A stretch of DNA of 5,196 bases from Saprospiraceae bacterium (GTDB lineage Bacteria; Bacteroidota; Bacteroidia; Chitinophagales; Saprospiraceae): the NCBI GenBank assembly GCA_027031185.1, contig JALVEF010000060.1, positions 1 through 5,196 on the forward strand, given 5' to 3'. The notes under the pieces were generated by a model. It was not told the DNA's origin and searched no databases. It was given only the letters and a program-made list of their open reading frames with translations. Positions 5,172-5,196 of the stretch are shown piece after piece. The first letter of the stretch is position 1. The number at the start of each line of letters is the position of its first letter. Both the position numbers and the translations under genes were made by a program.

Positions 5172-5196
5172 CGGCTTCAGCCGACGGGAACGAAAA
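5172..5196. repeat. REP-like repeat, copy 2, reaching the window edge
   Basis: This 25-base stretch, from CGGCTTCAGCCGACGG to the tail GAACGAAAA, is identical to 5088-5112, with 84 bp between the start points. Its left arm is shorter than in copy 1 because the preceding bases are GCC instead of CGT. The right edge cuts the region, so more units may follow. Confidence 0.8.

Larger units (their letters stand above)
4819..5196. other. Intergenic region downstream of murF, repeats only
   Basis: These 378 bp hold no credible gene. A minus-strand open frame of 112 codons (4743-5081) overlaps murF, and its translation is derived partly from the dispersed repeat and the pentamer array (it begins MQCNAMQ), so it is rejected. 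Contents from left to right are the direct repeat at the murF stop, ACGGAT-type words split by a dispersed palindromic repeat, unremarkable DNA at 4921-4990, an AT-rich stretch at 4993-5027 that could hold a promoter for a gene beyond the edge, a 10-bp palindrome AAGCGCGCTT at 5048-5057, the TTGCA array and REP-like hairpins. Confidence 0.75.

Overview
The window looks like a piece of a Bacteroidota chromosome, probably from the Saprospiria (Lewinella-like) side of the phylum; that rank is an inference. The support is: (i) a large secreted protein of the THIRAGEI type common among type IX secretion / gliding-motility-associated proteins of this phylum; (ii) exact matches to the Bacteroidota -7 promoter box TAnnTTTG just upstream of two of the three genes; (iii) no convincing Shine-Dalgarno sequence at any start; (iv) intergenic DNA full of short tandem repeats and REP-like palindromes.

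Layout. Bases 1-1316 (minus strand) hold the first 438 residues of a secreted multi-domain protein that continues past the left edge. A 133-bp gap contains its putative promoter and a striking perfect hairpin. Bases 1450-3087 (minus) encode a complete glutamine-dependent NAD+ synthetase (nadE). A divergent, repeat-rich spacer of about 410 bp (3088-3498) carries tandem arrays with unit lengths of 9, 8 and 7 bp; the 7-bp array runs directly into the murF promoter. Bases 3499-4818 (plus) encode a complete MurF. The last 378 bp (4819-5196) contain no gene that I can support; they hold a dispersed palindromic repeat, a TTGCA pentamer array and a cluster of REP-like hairpins that runs off the right edge.

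The genes do not form a pathway. nadE (cofactor synthesis) and murF (last cytoplasmic step of the UDP-MurNAc-pentapeptide branch) are housekeeping genes transcribed away from each other. The secreted protein lies downstream of nadE on the same strand but seems to have its own promoter. Third codon positions are C-rich in the minus-strand genes and G-rich in murF, so the plus strand is G-rich throughout the coding DNA. I see no mobile-element genes, CRISPR, RNA genes or defence system. The genes themselves are ordinary; the points of interest are the non-coding repeats and the hairpin.
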